Shown piece by piece: positions 20,012-30,389 of a stretch of 64,000 nt of DNA. The position numbers were made by a program, and so were the translations under genes. Within the stretch, counting starts at the first letter, position 1; each line of letters opens with the position of its first letter. The notes beneath the pieces are model-generated. The model searched no databases and was not told the origin of the DNA. It saw nothing but the letters and a program-made list of their open reading frames with translations. This DNA comes from JABDQZ01 sp963801985 (GTDB taxonomy: Bacteria > Pseudomonadota > Gammaproteobacteria > Chromatiales > Chromatiaceae), in contig CAWDGV010000009.1 of NCBI GenBank assembly GCA_963801985.1, positions 1-64,000 on the forward strand, given 5' to 3'.

Positions 20012-20173
20012 AACGGAAAACGGATCGGCCTCAGTGGTGTAAAAAGAAGGTAAGACAGCCGGAAATCGGTATGGCAGAGGATCGTCCGACTCAGTTATCT
20101 TTTCTAATCTAAGGTATTTCTCTGCCGAAAAGGCTAGTCTTTTCCACCGGATGGGCGGCCAGAACGGGAATCC

Positions 20174-21259
20174 ATGATACTGGACCGAATGGAGCAGAAC
20201 CCGGGGACTCGGTTCCTTTTCATCCTGGCCCTTGTGGTGATCGTGGTCGGGGGGCTTCGGTATGCCCAGCCGATCCTTGTTCCGTTTTCCGTTGCCCTGT
20301 TCCTTGCGGTCCTGACCCTTCCGGTCGTTGTTTGGCTCCAGCGGCACAGAGTTCCCAGGAGCCTGGCCATCTTCCTCGCAGTCCTGATGGATGTAGCGAT
20401 TTTCAGCCTGCTCATCCTCCTCGCGACTCAATCCGTGAACGACCTCCAGGGCAAGCTGTTCCTGTATCAAGCCAGCGTCACCGCCCTGTGGAACGGTTGG
20501 ATCGAAGGGCTGCAGGGGTCTGAGATTCCGGGGGCAGCATCGGTCGCCGCATACCTCACAGCGGACATCATAGCTCCGGCCCAGGTGGTTACTCTTGCCC
20601 GGGATACCCTGACTCGCGTTCTGGCCATCGGCTCCAACGCGTTCCTGATCTTCATCGTCCTGATCTTCATTCTTGCCGAAGCGACGGTCTTTCCCGCCAA
20701 ATTCCGGGCGATCCTGGGTAGGGAGCATGGGCACTCCAGCCGCCTCACCAAGATCGTAGCCGAGGTTCAGGAATACCTGGGTATCAAAACCTTCATCAGC
20801 CTGGCCACCGGAGTGATCCTCGGATCCTGGTGCTGGGTGATGGGTCTGGACTTCCCGGTTCTGTTGGGTCTGATTGCCTTTGTTCTGAATTACGTCCCCA
20901 CCGTTGGCTCCGTGATCGCGGCGGCGCCGGCGCTCCTACTTGGGTTGATCCTTCTTGGTCCGGGCAAGACGCTTGTGGTGGGGTTGGGGTATGTCTTCGT
21001 GAACATGTTGTTCGGAAACCTCATCGAGCCCAACCTCCTGGGCCGGCGCCTGGGCCTGTCCACTCTGGTCGTGATTCTCTCCCTCATATTCTGGGGGTGG
21101 ATGTGGGGCCCCGTCGGCGCCCTGCTGGCGGTGCCCTTGACCATGATCGTGAAGATCATGCTGGAGAACACGTCGGACCTGAGGTGGGTGGCTATCCTCC
21201 TGGATAAGGCCCCCCCCGATCCTGGTCCGGCCCTCGCAGTCGAGGACATCGACGCTTAG
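20174..21259 (+). CDS. AI-2E family transporter (PerM-like permease)
   Basis: Intact membrane protein of 361 residues with about eight helices. Family features: a first pair of helices FILALVVIVVGGLRYAQPIL and FSVALFLAVLTLPVVVWL, a large extracytoplasmic part, the helix ending EVQEYLGIKTFISLATGVIL, and the conserved FVLNYVPTVGSVIAAAPALL followed by NLIEPNLLGRRLGLSTLVVI. Members were named after a proposed autoinducer-2 exporter; others act as Na+/H+ antiporters, so the substrate is open. Start at 20,174, with 20,189 as an alternative. One of the few genes in segment B with no frame break. Confidence 0.85.
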   Translation: MILDRMEQNPGTRFLFILALVVIVVGGLRYAQPILVPFSVALFLAVLTLPVVVWLQRHRVPRSLAIFLAVLMDVAIFSLLILLATQSVNDLQGKLFLYQASVTALWNGWIEGLQGSEIPGAASVAAYLTADIIAPAQVVTLARDTLTRVLAIGSNAFLIFIVLIFILAEATVFPAKFRAILGREHGHSSRLTKIVAEVQEYLGIKTFISLATGVILGSWCWVMGLDFPVLLGLIAFVLNYVPTVGSVIAAAPALLLGLILLGPGKTLVVGLGYVFVNMLFGNLIEPNLLGRRLGLSTLVVILSLIFWGWMWGPVGALLAVPLTMIVKIMLENTSDLRWVAILLDKAPPDPGPALAVEDIDA

Positions 21260-21373
21260 CCCCCCCCGAAGGAACTCCGGTCGGTAACCCCCTTGAGTAC
21301 AACCTGCTCGGCCAAACCTTCCGGGCCTCCTTACAGGTACCTACGTGTCACCAATCCAACCCAGAGCCAAGAC

Positions 21374-21892
21374 ATGCCCAGGATTCCTTTTCAACAGCTC
21401 CCTCAGGATTCTCGCCTCTGGGTCTTTCCGGCTGAGCGCGCCTTGTCCTCTCAGGAGGAGGAGCAACTCCTCTCGAAGGTGGACTCGTTCCTAGAGGAAT
21501 GGGCAGCTCATGGCACGCCCCTCACGGGTGCTCGGGATTGGCGGTATGGGCGCTTCCTGCTGGTAGCGGTCGACGAGGCCTCGGTTCCCCCATCGGGTTG
21601 TTCCATCGACGCCATGACCGGGGTTCTGAAGGAAACCGGGGAGGCCTTGGGACTCACTTTCGTGGATCAGGCCCCGGTGTTCTTCAAGGAAGGGGAAGAG
21701 GTTCACCGGGCCTCCCGCTCCGAATTCAAAGCGAAAGCTGAGGCGGGAGAGGTCGCCTTGGAGACTACCGTCTTCGACAACTCCATCACACACCTGAGCC
21801 AACTCACCTCTGGCCAATGGGAAAAACCCGCCGGCGCCAGCTGGCACCGACGGGCTTTCTTTCCTGATCAAGGTAAGGCTGGCCCGCATTAG
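21374..21892 (+). CDS. Conserved hypothetical protein
   Basis: 172 residues from the ATG at 21,374 (MPRIPFQQLPQDSRLWVF). Soluble and without signal peptide. Conserved-looking stretches: EEWAAHGTPLTGARDWRYGR, FLLVAVDE, SGCSIDAMTG and VFDNSITHLSQL, ending SWHRRAFF. It resembles a family in Bacteroidota and related groups that is often labelled ABC transporter ATPase, but no Walker A motif is present, so that label should not be trusted. It is in line with the upstream permease. Confidence 0.6.
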   Translation: MPRIPFQQLPQDSRLWVFPAERALSSQEEEQLLSKVDSFLEEWAAHGTPLTGARDWRYGRFLLVAVDEASVPPSGCSIDAMTGVLKETGEALGLTFVDQAPVFFKEGEEVHRASRSEFKAKAEAGEVALETTVFDNSITHLSQLTSGQWEKPAGASWHRRAFFPDQGKAGPH

Positions 21893-21910
21893 CCCTACCC
21901 ACCACCCCTT

Positions 21911-22690
21911 TCAACTCCAGCCCAACTCTTTCCCCTTCACCACCGCCGGAACGCCTCTACCATCCAAACCGGAGCAGGGGCGTCCATGAGGTAGTGGTCG
22001 AAGAACTGCTGCATCCGGATGGTCCAGTCCTTCCGATTCGGCCGCTTCCGTACCCCGTGGGGCTCGCCGTTGTAGTTGATCATCCATACGGGCTTTTGCA
22101 GCCGCCTCAGGGCCATGAACAGCTCGATCCCCTGGTACCAGGGCACGGCCCCGTCCTCGTCGTTGTGCATCACGAGGAGGGGCGTCTGGACCTTGTCCGC
22201 CTCGAAGAGGGGAGAGTTGTTGATGTAGCGGAGGGTCTCCTCCCAGAGGGTCCCCCCGATTCGGCTCTGCGTGTGCTCGTACTGGAACTGGCGGTTCATT
22301 CCGCTGTCCCACCGGATTCCACCGTATGCGCTGGTCATGTTGGATACAGGGGCACCGGCCTCAACCGCCGCGAAGAGGTTCGTCCGCGTAACCATGTACG
22401 CGAGCTGGTACCCGCCCCAGGAGTGACCCTGGGCCCCGATGCGGTCCTTATCGACGTATCCCTGGTCCACGATCTTCAGGACCCCGGGAACCACTGCATC
22501 GATGGCGCTTTCCCCGGGATGGCCGATCTCATAGGGAATGTCGGGAATGAAGAACACGTAACCCCGGCTCACGTAGAAGCTGTGGTTCACCGAGTCCGCC
22601 GGGAGTGGGCGCCCGATAGCCGTGGAGGCCGTCGGAGCTCCGTCTCGTAGAAGTACACCATCATGGGGTACTCCTTGTTGGGGTCGAAAG
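21911..22690 (-). CDS. Prolyl oligopeptidase (S9) family peptidase, 5' part missing
   Basis: Alpha/beta-hydrolase catalytic domain of an S9 serine peptidase. The nucleophile is in GHSWGGYQLAYM, the acid in LVMHNDEDGAVPW and the His in GEPHGVRKRPNRKDW. Upstream FDPNKEYPMMVYFYE marks the usual entry into the domain. Frame breaks lie near 22,645 and 21,950; the true C-terminus reads VPAVVKGKELGWS to the stop at 21,911. Full-length members also have an N-terminal beta-propeller of several hundred residues, which is absent because the sequence changes source at about 22,690. Confidence 0.8.
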
Positions 22691-22730
22691 AACAATACTA
22701 TGTAGTCGAGGCGCCACCAACATTACGTAT
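22685..22730. other. Probable chimeric junction, segment B to C
   Basis: The S9 peptidase loses its 5' part and the XrtA ATPase its 3' part at the same place. G+C drops sharply on the right side. Confidence 0.65.
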
Positions 22731-23146
22731 TGCTTTCTTCTGGCAGGTTCTGCGCTTCGTCAACAACCAATAGAGGCTTTTACCCTGCTGCCTTTTCTGA
22801 TGTAGGTATTCTTCCAGGGAAGAAAACAATTCGGCTTTTGATTTGTTTCCGTACTCAGATCAAAAGCATCAGCCACAGCCATAATCAGATCATCTGATCC
22901 TAGTTGTGTGGATAAAAGCTCAACTGCAACTACTGTGTCCTGATCGAGTTCCGCGAACAGGTTTCTCAGCAACATTGTTTTACCAGTACCTATACCACCG
23001 GTAATAACGATAAAACCTTCACCCTGCCCTAAGCCATATCGCAGGTAAGCCATGGCGCGATTATGCCCTTTACTGCTGAAGTAAAAACGGGCGTCTGGGG
23101 TTAGCTGAAAAGGCTTATCCTTAAGCTTGTAGTAATCTTCATACAT
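22715..23146 (-). CDS. XrtA-associated AAA+ ATPase, 3' end missing
   Basis: Member of the ATPase family (TIGR03015) found in exosortase/PEP-CTERM exopolysaccharide loci and related to ExeA/GspA. The N-terminus MYEDYYKLKDKPFQLTPDAR is the family hallmark. Walker A is GGIGTGKT. After one or more indels near 22,830 to 22,760, Walker B reads LLVVDEAQNLPEE. The sequence then ends at the junction; a full member has roughly 150 more residues. Start at 23,146 lies two bases after the stop of the outer-membrane barrel gene, so they share one message. Confidence 0.8.
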
Positions 23147-23148
23147 AA

Positions 23149-24588
23149 TCAGAAAGTCATACCCAAGGTTGCTGACACGCGGTTTTCCTCATAGTCATCA
23201 TCATAAACAGTACCAGAACTGTCACTATCAGAATGCTGCAGATCAACAGAAAATTCGGTATTTGACACCCAGACTGGTATTAAGGCCTACACGCAGGGTA
23301 AGCACTTCCTCGTCAGAATCGGCAGTCTATCATCTCGCTGCAGCCAACTAATTCTTGAAGTTAACGAAGTAACAGGAGTGAGTTTTCTGGATAATGAAAT
23401 ACTTGTATTGAGATCTTCAGTCGATCTTGGGTTACCTGCATCCTGGTAATCACGCTCAGCATAACTTGCATCAACTCCCAATGTGGTTCTTTGCGAACTG
23501 AACTGGTAAGCCAACCTGAACATACTTTGTATAATATTTTCCGAACTCAATGATGGCAAGGTGGGATCAAGATAGAGATCCTGGTCACCATAAAAGAGCG
23601 GATCACCATTGATGTCCGTTGAGTTCCTGGAAATAGAATCGATTCGCTCTGTTCGTGAGTTTGTCACCGTCGTGGCATAATTTGCTGTAATAGTTGATTT
23701 TTTATGGCGATACTTAAAGTCCATCAACCAGTCATTACCGAAAATATTTTCTCCCCAACCGATCTTCAAAGTAGTTCTTGGGTTAGGCGTCCAGATTGGA
23801 CCTACATACCAAGTCAAACCCTCTGTATCATCTTCCTGGCTCAGTTCATTATCCAGATCATAGTTTTCATAGCCCAGCTTAAGACCCAGTGCAAATTTCC
23901 TGTTTATCTGGTACTGGAAATTGCTATTTACCGTTGTTGTTTCATCATCAGTATTATTATCATACGAAAGTGTTGAGTAGCTTGCCAGTAATACCCCAGG
24001 TCAAAACCTGGAATCGACGACCACTGTCCAGTGACAATCGACCACTGTGTCATATCACTGTCATCATTATGTTCTATCAGTTGAGAAAGTATCTGTGGTA
24101 AAACGCAAAGTCCCATCAGCAAAAGAGCCAAAGTGATAACGAGCATAAGGAGAAACACTTAACGAATAGGTTTGCGTCGTATTATTCGAGTTCGTATTAC
24201 TGTCAGAAGCAACGGTCTTGGTACTATCAATTAAAGTCATTCCCGCATTGGCATTAACATCAATAAAGAGATTATCTTCTATTGCCTCGATATTTGCTGT
24301 TGCATTGAGAAAATGATTATCCTCAAAGCCATCATCATCACCACCATTGGTGAATACAGCACCCAAAGAATAATTAAAATCAAGTTTTAATCTTGCTCCT
24401 TCTCCCTGGATGCCGATTGAAGGCCTGAGTTCAAGCGAAGAACCAGAATCACCATCTTCTTCAAGATCAATATTATCTGAAAAAGTCGTCGTCACACTGG
24501 CAGACCTGGTCGTTGTCCAATTCGCCGCAAGCACTGGCAACGACAGTAAAGACAACAAAAGCGGTAATTGAAAATAAATCTTTTTCAC
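23149..24588 (-). CDS. XrtA-associated outer-membrane beta-barrel protein, frameshifted
   Basis: GTG start, signal peptide MKKIYFQLPLLLSLLSLPVLA, then alternating strands typical of a large barrel (SASVTTTFSDNIDLEED, LKLDFNYSLGAVFTNGG, SLSVSPYARYHFGS, RKFALGLKLGYENYDLD, LTWYVGPIWTPNPRTTLKIG, MFRLAYQFSSQRTTLGVDA, RVSATLGMTF at the end). Fits TIGR03016, the outer-membrane partner of the XrtA polysaccharide system. Frame breaks lie near 24,085, 23,960, 23,825, 23,300 and 23,245. Likely helps export or anchor the polymer at the outer membrane. Confidence 0.75.
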
Positions 24589-25662
24589 TCAGGATTTCTC
24601 CCCGTAGCCATAGCCATAACCATAGCCATAGCCATACCCTGTGGATAATAAATCTGGTTTTACTTTATTCAGAATCAGGGACACTGAATCTGTTGAATGC
24701 AATTGATTCAATGCCTGCTTCACCATGTACTGCGGTGTCGTTGCAGATTCAACCACCAGGCATATCTGTCCCACTTGACGAGATAACACAACAGATTCTG
24801 TGGTTGCAAGTAATGGCGGTGAATCAAAAATAATAATCCGGTCAGGATAACGATGCGCCAATTCATCAAGAAGATGCGCCATGGTACGACTCGCCAGCAA
24901 TTCAGTAGACTTACTGTGTGATGCACCAGCACCGATAACTGTCAATTTAGGAATATCCGTACGCTTGAAAACATCACCAATATTCTTGACATCGCCAGAC
25001 AAATAATCAGTCAAACCTTTTTCTTCTGGATATCCAGTAACCTGGAAAGCCCAGGTTTAGCCAGGTCACGAATCAATAAGTAAAACTGTCTGGTCCATTT
25101 CCATGGCAATGGAAATCGCCAGGTTTAAGAAGTAAAAGTTTTACCTTCTCCCGCAACAGAACTGGTCAACATAATCACGTTGTTATGCAAATGTTGCTCA
25201 TCCTGGTTTTCTGAATCACTCCGAAAAAGCCTTTACCAGCAAGGGACGTTTAATCAATCGATATTCTTCGGCCAGTCTTGTTCTGCCGCCTTCCGAAGAC
25301 AGAATACCTTCGATATGTAAGTTTGGAAATATAGATATCAGGATCAATAGTTGTAGCTCTCCTCCATCATTTTACGATTGTCTTTAGCTTTCTTTTCTGC
25401 TTTTTCCTGGACTTTTTCTTCAGAGGTCTGTGGTTTTGTTTCGTATTTTCCGGGTAACAGACTCATCAAGTTCTGGAATTGAGATTTGCCGGGACATTCT
25501 CAGCCTGACTGGCCATTTGGTCAGCAGCTATGGACGCATCTTGCTGATGACTTATCTGATCGGGAAACCGCACTTTCTGATTTTATCAGAAGCGGAAACC
25601 TTTTTACTCTTTGAGGCTTCCTGAGATGCCAGTTTATCGATTGCACGTTCAATAATACTCAT
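24589..25662 (-). CDS. XrtA-associated tyrosine autokinase (CpsD/Wzc-C type), frameshifted
   Basis: BY-kinase (TIGR03018 type) that controls polymer length by autophosphorylation together with the chain-length protein. N-terminus MSIIERAIDKLASQEAS; Walker A SSVAGEGKTF; Walker A' VLLIDSDLAKPGLSRLL; Walker B RIIIFDSPPLLATTES. Frame breaks occur near 25,560, 25,230, 25,120, 25,070 and 25,020. The C-terminus is a run of six YG pairs before EKS, a tyrosine cluster for phosphorylation. Start overlaps the stop of the chain-length gene (TGATG), so the two are translationally coupled. Confidence 0.8.
24592..24640. repeat. Tandem YG codon repeat (kinase tyrosine tail)
   Basis: Six-base units (ccatag, with one ccataa) repeat across the 3' end of the kinase gene and encode GYGYGYGYGYGYG. 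This can expand or contract by slippage. Confidence 0.8.
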
Positions 25663-27236
25663 CAGATTGACTCCATGAGTGATTCAATACGTGTAAACAA
25701 ATCCACATCAATGGCAAACATCAGGGTAACCAGACTGAAAGCAGCAAACAGAAAACTAAAAGCCAGTAGAAATGAATAATTTCTTCGCTTGCGCGCTGAA
25801 ATCTGTTCATGCGTCCAGACCATGTCAACACTCCCCAGTACTGGCAGGTCAGTCACAGACTGCAAATAAGCCCTGTCATCAAAGGTCGGGCGCAACTGGG
25901 ATAACAAAATAGCCAGCCCAAACCCAACGCCTATTGCAAAAACAAATATACCTATACCAAACAGGACCCTTGGCGGACCTGCTGGTGTAGAAGGCACACG
26001 AGGTGGTTCGATAACCTTGAACTGGGTACTGTTACTGGTAGCATCGGCACTTTTGGCCAGCCTGGAGGCTTCACGCGTTGACATCAGCTTGCCAAGGTTG
26101 CTTTTCAGGATTTCATAGTCGCGGTTAATCTGTTTTTCTTCAGACTCAACCCGTAGCACCCTGTCTACTGCAGCCTCAAGTTCCTTGATCTGGTTTTGAT
26201 AATCATTAACCATTACTGTTTTCGCAGCAATGTTCGATTCGATCGCAGAAATGTTTAATTTCAGTTGCTGCACAAAAGGATTTGACAAATCCTGAGCCAC
26301 GACAGCATCTTTATTTTCTTCTATATAATCCTGCTTGTCTTTTTCCAGGTCTTCCAGCGTTCTTCTGGTAATAACAACTTCAGGATGCTTTTCCGTATAC
26401 CTGAACAGTAAATCATCGAGTTTTTGCTGCATGGCAAAGATGCGCTGATCAAATTCCCTGGTATCAACACCTATGTTGTTGTTACCCGCATCTTTTTGTT
26501 CCTTCTGCCCTGCATACAATTCTTTTTTTAATGCGGCTAACCTGTCTTTTTCAATTTTCAATTCCAGGGTCGATTGTTTCAGACTGCTTTTTGCCTGGGA
26601 TAAACGCTGGTAATAGTCGCCACCCTGTGAGGGTAAATAGCCAAGGTTCTGCTTTTTAAAGTTTTCCCTTAATGATTCAGCTTCCGATAACCTGCGCTCA
26701 TATTCCTGGATCTGCTGATCAAGAAATTCCTCCTGGGTATCCTGGTTTTTCCTTTCTTCACCCAGGTTACTTTCCATGAAAATTGTCAGCAATGACGTTA
26801 CGACTAACTTGGCCAGTTCCGGAGAATGATCGTTATATGCGATGGTATACATATCATTCTGCTTGGTGCCACGGAATTGAATTTTTCCAGCCAGGTTATC
26901 AATAATCGCTTCCTTGTCTTCACTGGTCTTGGCTTTGAGATCAAGGTCAGTCATACGCATGACTTTCTCAAGATTTGGCCGACTGAGCATGGTCCTGGAA
27001 ACCAGGGCCAGTTTCCTTTCCGAATTGCCAGTTGATAGGGCCAGACCACCCAGGATCGGGCGCAAGACAGATGTCGTGTCAACATTGACTTTCGCTTCGG
27101 CTTCATACACATCGGGCAAAGTTGCAACAACTATCCACCCGATAATGCAGATTAACCAAGCCGTTACCAGCATGGCCCAACGAAAGCGCCACGCGCCACG
27201 GGCATGACGTAAAATTTCAACGACTAGATCGTGCAT
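25662..27236 (-). CDS. XrtA-associated polysaccharide chain-length determinant
   Basis: Intact 524-residue inner-membrane protein of the Wzz/GumC type (TIGR03007). First membrane helix MLVTAWLICIIGWIVVATLP, then the Wzz periplasmic domain (YEAEAKVNVDTTSVLRPILG), a long coiled coil from about residue 160 to 400 (EYERRLSEAESLRENFKKQ), the Pro-rich FKVIEPPRVPSTPAGPPR before a helix, and a last helix FLLAFSFLFAAFSLVTLMF. It sits between export lipoprotein and kinase genes on one message. Confidence 0.9.
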   Translation of the reverse strand: MHDLVVEILRHARGAWRFRWAMLVTAWLICIIGWIVVATLPDVYEAEAKVNVDTTSVLRPILGGLALSTGNSERKLALVSRTMLSRPNLEKVMRMTDLDLKAKTSEDKEAIIDNLAGKIQFRGTKQNDMYTIAYNDHSPELAKLVVTSLLTIFMESNLGEERKNQDTQEEFLDQQIQEYERRLSEAESLRENFKKQNLGYLPSQGGDYYQRLSQAKSSLKQSTLELKIEKDRLAALKKELYAGQKEQKDAGNNNIGVDTREFDQRIFAMQQKLDDLLFRYTEKHPEVVITRRTLEDLEKDKQDYIEENKDAVVAQDLSNPFVQQLKLNISAIESNIAAKTVMVNDYQNQIKELEAAVDRVLRVESEEKQINRDYEILKSNLGKLMSTREASRLAKSADATSNSTQFKVIEPPRVPSTPAGPPRVLFGIGIFVFAIGVGFGLAILLSQLRPTFDDRAYLQSVTDLPVLGSVDMVWTHEQISARKRRNYSFLLAFSFLFAAFSLVTLMFAIDVDLFTRIESLMESI

Positions 27237-27275
27237 CTTATACTCACTGCAACAGGAAAATCAGTAAACCGTGGA

Positions 27276-27926
27276 CTAGAACCATGCCTCAGGAATAATA
27301 ACAATATCGCCAGGTTTCATGTCGATGTTTGCCGTGATATCGCCATCACGCACAAGATCATCAATGCGAACGCGATACTCTTTTTGCGCGCCTTCTTCAA
27401 CTCTTACAATAACTGTCTCGTTACCATCAGCAAACTCGGTAATACCACCCACTTCGATCATCAGGTCAAGCAAGGTCATGGAATCCCGATAAAGAATGGA
27501 TTTTGGTTCTGCCGCCTCACCAACAACACGGATTTTTTCCTTGTAGGCGCCCTGAAAGCCACTGGCAATTATGGTAACCAGGGGATCACGTAAATAAGTG
27601 GCGAGATGTTTCTCAACATCACGCGCAAGTTCCTGCGGAGTCTTGCCAGCTGCAGGAATTTCTTCCAGCAAAGGTGCAGACAGGAAACCATCTGGACGAA
27701 CCGTGACAGAGGTCGATACTTCCGGGTTTCGCCATACGAAAACCTGTAATGTATCTAAAGGTGCAATTCGATAACGCGTTGAAAATTCGGCGCTACCTGT
27801 TGCTGACGGCAATTCCGTCAATTCTTTTTTATTTGAAGAACAGCCAGCCACAAACAGCAAGCCTGAAATTAGTAGCATCAGCGTTAAAATTCGTCCTGAA
27901 GCCGAAAAGGATCTTTTGATTTTCAC
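27276..27926 (-). CDS. XrtA-associated polysaccharide export lipoprotein (Wza-type)
   Basis: 216 residues. GTG start after a ggagg ribosome site. Signal peptide with lipobox LLFVAGC, so lipid-anchored in the outer membrane. The Poly_export domain reads YRIAPLDTLQVFVWRNPEVS, VTVRPDGFLSAPLL, GKTPQELARDVEKHLATYL, and the SLBB-like part TLLDLMIEVGGITEFADGN, ending MKPGDIVIIPEAWF. It corresponds to TIGR03027. First gene of the locus; forms the outer-membrane pore for the polymer with the chain-length protein. Confidence 0.9.
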   Translation of the reverse strand: MKIKRSFSASGRILTLMLLISGLLFVAGCSSNKKELTELPSATGSAEFSTRYRIAPLDTLQVFVWRNPEVSTSVTVRPDGFLSAPLLEEIPAAGKTPQELARDVEKHLATYLRDPLVTIIASGFQGAYKEKIRVVGEAAEPKSILYRDSMTLLDLMIEVGGITEFADGNETVIVRVEEGAQKEYRVRIDDLVRDGDITANIDMKPGDIVIIPEAWF

Positions 27927-28207
27927 TGTTTCCTCCAGTTGAAAGGCAATTAAGCACCTTAATACTCTGAAAATATTGTTTATAACTTCCCGATCAGAAG
28001 TATATCTTCAAAAGAATTATAAACAAGTCCAATACCGTTTTGATTCTACGTCATTTTTACTTATCGGCAGCACTGATTATTTCTTGATATTCAGGACATT
28101 TTTTTTGCACAGGCCCGGCCAATGCTCTACAAAATTGATTTTTAAAAAATTTACATATCATCCTGGTAAATCCATTAAGATTTAAGAAAATCGCAATAAA
28201 AGCATTA
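27927..28207. promoter_or_regulatory. AT-rich divergent promoter region
   Basis: About 280 bases between the minus-strand exopolysaccharide operon and the plus-strand ABC exporter. Very AT-rich with tttttt and aaaaaa tracts; both promoters must be here. I see no firm -35/-10 pair or operator. Confidence 0.45.
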
Positions 28208-30020
28208 ATGACTTCAGAAACAGGTAATTCGCCCATAAAAATCCGCGCCCGAGACTATAACTGGCGTGAATTGAAGAATATTATATTTTCCCACCGAAAA
28301 GAGTTATGGCTGGCAAACCTGATTGCGATACTGGGCGCAGTCGTCGCAGTACCTATACCTTTGTTAATGCCCCTACTGGTTGACGAGGTGTTGCTGGATC
28401 AGCCCGGAACCATTGTTGCCATTAACCAGTGGCTGTTTCCCCAAGGCTGGCATAGCCCGGTGTTATATATCACCGCCGTTCTGGTCCTCACCCTGATACT
28501 GAGACTCATCGCACTGGTACTGGGTGTCTGGCAAATGCGCCAGTTTACTTTTATCTCCAAGGACGTTATTTTCAGCATGCGCCGTGACCTGCTTGCAGCG
28601 TCTGCAGCGGGTTCGCATGTCTGAATATGAAACACTTGGCAGCAGTACAGTAGCATCCCACCTGGTCACCGACCTGGATGCAATTGACGAATTTGTCAGC
28701 GTCTCCACCAGCAAATTCCTGGTTGCAGTCCTCAGTATCGTTGGAACTGCCGCCGTTTTGCTATGGATGAACTGGCAACTGGCCATGTTTATCCTGGTAT
28801 TCAACCCGATTGTCATTTATGCCACCACGGTCTTTGGTCGCAAGATCAAGCATCTGAAGAAAAAGGAAAACTCTGCCTACCAGCTTTTCCAGGAAACACT
28901 GGCCGAGACACTGGATGCCATCCAGCAAATAAGAGCCAGCAACAGGGAAAAACATTACATCAAGCGCATTATTGACAGCGCTTCACATATCAAGAGCCAT
29001 TCATCAGCTTTTACCTGGAAAAGTGACGCGGCCAATCGCCTGTCTTTTGTCATCTTTCTGTTTGGCTTTGATGTTTTCCGTACGGTCAGCATGTTCATGG
29101 TGCTTTATTCAGATCTCAGCATAGGCCAGATGCTGGCGGTATTTGCTTACCTCTGGTTCATGATGGCACCGGTACAGGAAGTGTTAAATATACAGTATGC
29201 CTTTCATGCGGCTGATGCCGCTCTCAAGCGAATCAATTCCCTGATGCAAATTAACCTCGAACCCGAGTACCCACATATCAGCAACCCGTTTAAGAATAAC
29301 AAAACCACTTCAATACGCCTGGAAGATGTCTGCTTTTCCTATGATGGTGAGACCACGATACTGAATAACATTTCATTAACAATTCAGGCCGGTGAAAAAA
29401 TAGCCCTGGTTGGCGCATCAGGTGGTGGTAAAACCACCATGGTGCAAATTATTATCGGTCTCTATATCCCCTCCTCCGGGGAAGTCTATTTTGACAACAT
29501 CAATGTGAAGGAAATCGGTCTTGATGTTGTTCGTAACAATGTTGCGACTGTGTTGCAACACCCTGCCTTGCTGAATGACAGTGTCCGCATGAACCTGACA
29601 CTGGGCAAACAACTCGATGATGAACAATTGTGGTCAGCTCTGGAAGTTGCCCAGCTAAAATCCACGATCGAAAACCTGGATGCGCAACTCGATACACGGG
29701 TTGGCCGCGACGGCATACGCCTGTCCGGAGGCCAGCGTCAGCGTCTGGCTATTGCCCGCATGATTCTTTCCGATCCTAAAGTGGTGATTCTTGATGAAGC
29801 CACATCGGCATTGGACACTACAACAGAAAGCCGACTGCACCAGGCCTTGAAAAACTTTCTTGCTGACCGGACAACCATCATCATTGCCCATCGTCTCAGC
29901 GCAGTAAAACAGGCTGACCGTGTGCTGGTCTTTGAAGATGGCATGATTGTTGAGCAGGGACACCACGATCAACTGATTGAACAACAGGGTCTTTATGCAT
30001 CCCTGTATGAGAAAGCATGA
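28208..30020 (+). CDS. ABC exporter, fused permease and ATPase, one frameshift
   Basis: MsbA/LapB-type half transporter of about 600 residues. Six membrane helices in the first 330 residues (LWLANLIAILGAVVAVPIPL, LYITAVLVLTLILRLIALVL, FLVAVLSIVGTAAVLLWMNW). The ATPase follows with Walker A VGASGGGKTT, Q-loop VLQHPAL, signature LSGGQRQRLA, Walker B VVILDEATSAL and H-loop IIIAHRLS. One indel near 28,590 splits helix 3 from the rest (CLQRLQRVRMSEYE continues). Divergent from the XrtA locus; may export a lipid-linked sugar or a peptide, but that is a guess. Confidence 0.85.
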
Positions 30021-30075
30021 CTGCCGGTTTTTTAATTTAACGTGAAGTAGTATTTATCAATTGCTGGAGAAAAGA

Positions 30076-30366
30076 ATGGCGGCATATCTTGTTGGGCATA
30101 TTTCCGTAAGAAATAAAGAACTATGGCAGCAATACGTTGCAGGTGTTGCTGAGTCACTTACACCCTTCAAGGCCAAAATGGTTTTTCGAGGTCAGCTTTC
30201 TACAGTACTTGCCGGTGAGCACGAACATGAACTCATTGTTGTCATAGAATTTACTGACCACACGACTCTGCAAGCCTGGTTTAACTCAGAGAAGTACCAG
30301 GCAATCATCCCGCTCAGGGATGAAGCTGCTGATGTTGTTATCACAACTTACGAGAGCTACGACTGA
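30076..30366 (+). CDS. DUF1330 family protein
   Basis: 96-residue ferredoxin-like dimeric alpha/beta-barrel protein. MAAYLVGHISVRNKELWQQY, VFRGQLSTVLAGEHEHELIV, IEFTDHTTLQAWFNSEKYQA and IIPLRDEAADV match DUF1330 throughout. Function unknown; related folds include monooxygenase-like enzymes. Start chosen at the ATG before AAYLVGH rather than the upstream in-frame codon at 30,061. It follows the ABC exporter by 55 bases and precedes a strong terminator. Confidence 0.85.
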   Translation: MAAYLVGHISVRNKELWQQYVAGVAESLTPFKAKMVFRGQLSTVLAGEHEHELIVVIEFTDHTTLQAWFNSEKYQAIIPLRDEAADVVITTYESYD

Positions 30367-30389
30367 CTAGTCACCGCTTTATCCCATAC

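Noticed and set aside
24592..24640. Short tandem repeat that could suggest a CRISPR or satellite
   Set aside because: The period is six bases, it is in frame, and it encodes the kinase tyrosine tail; there are no spacers.
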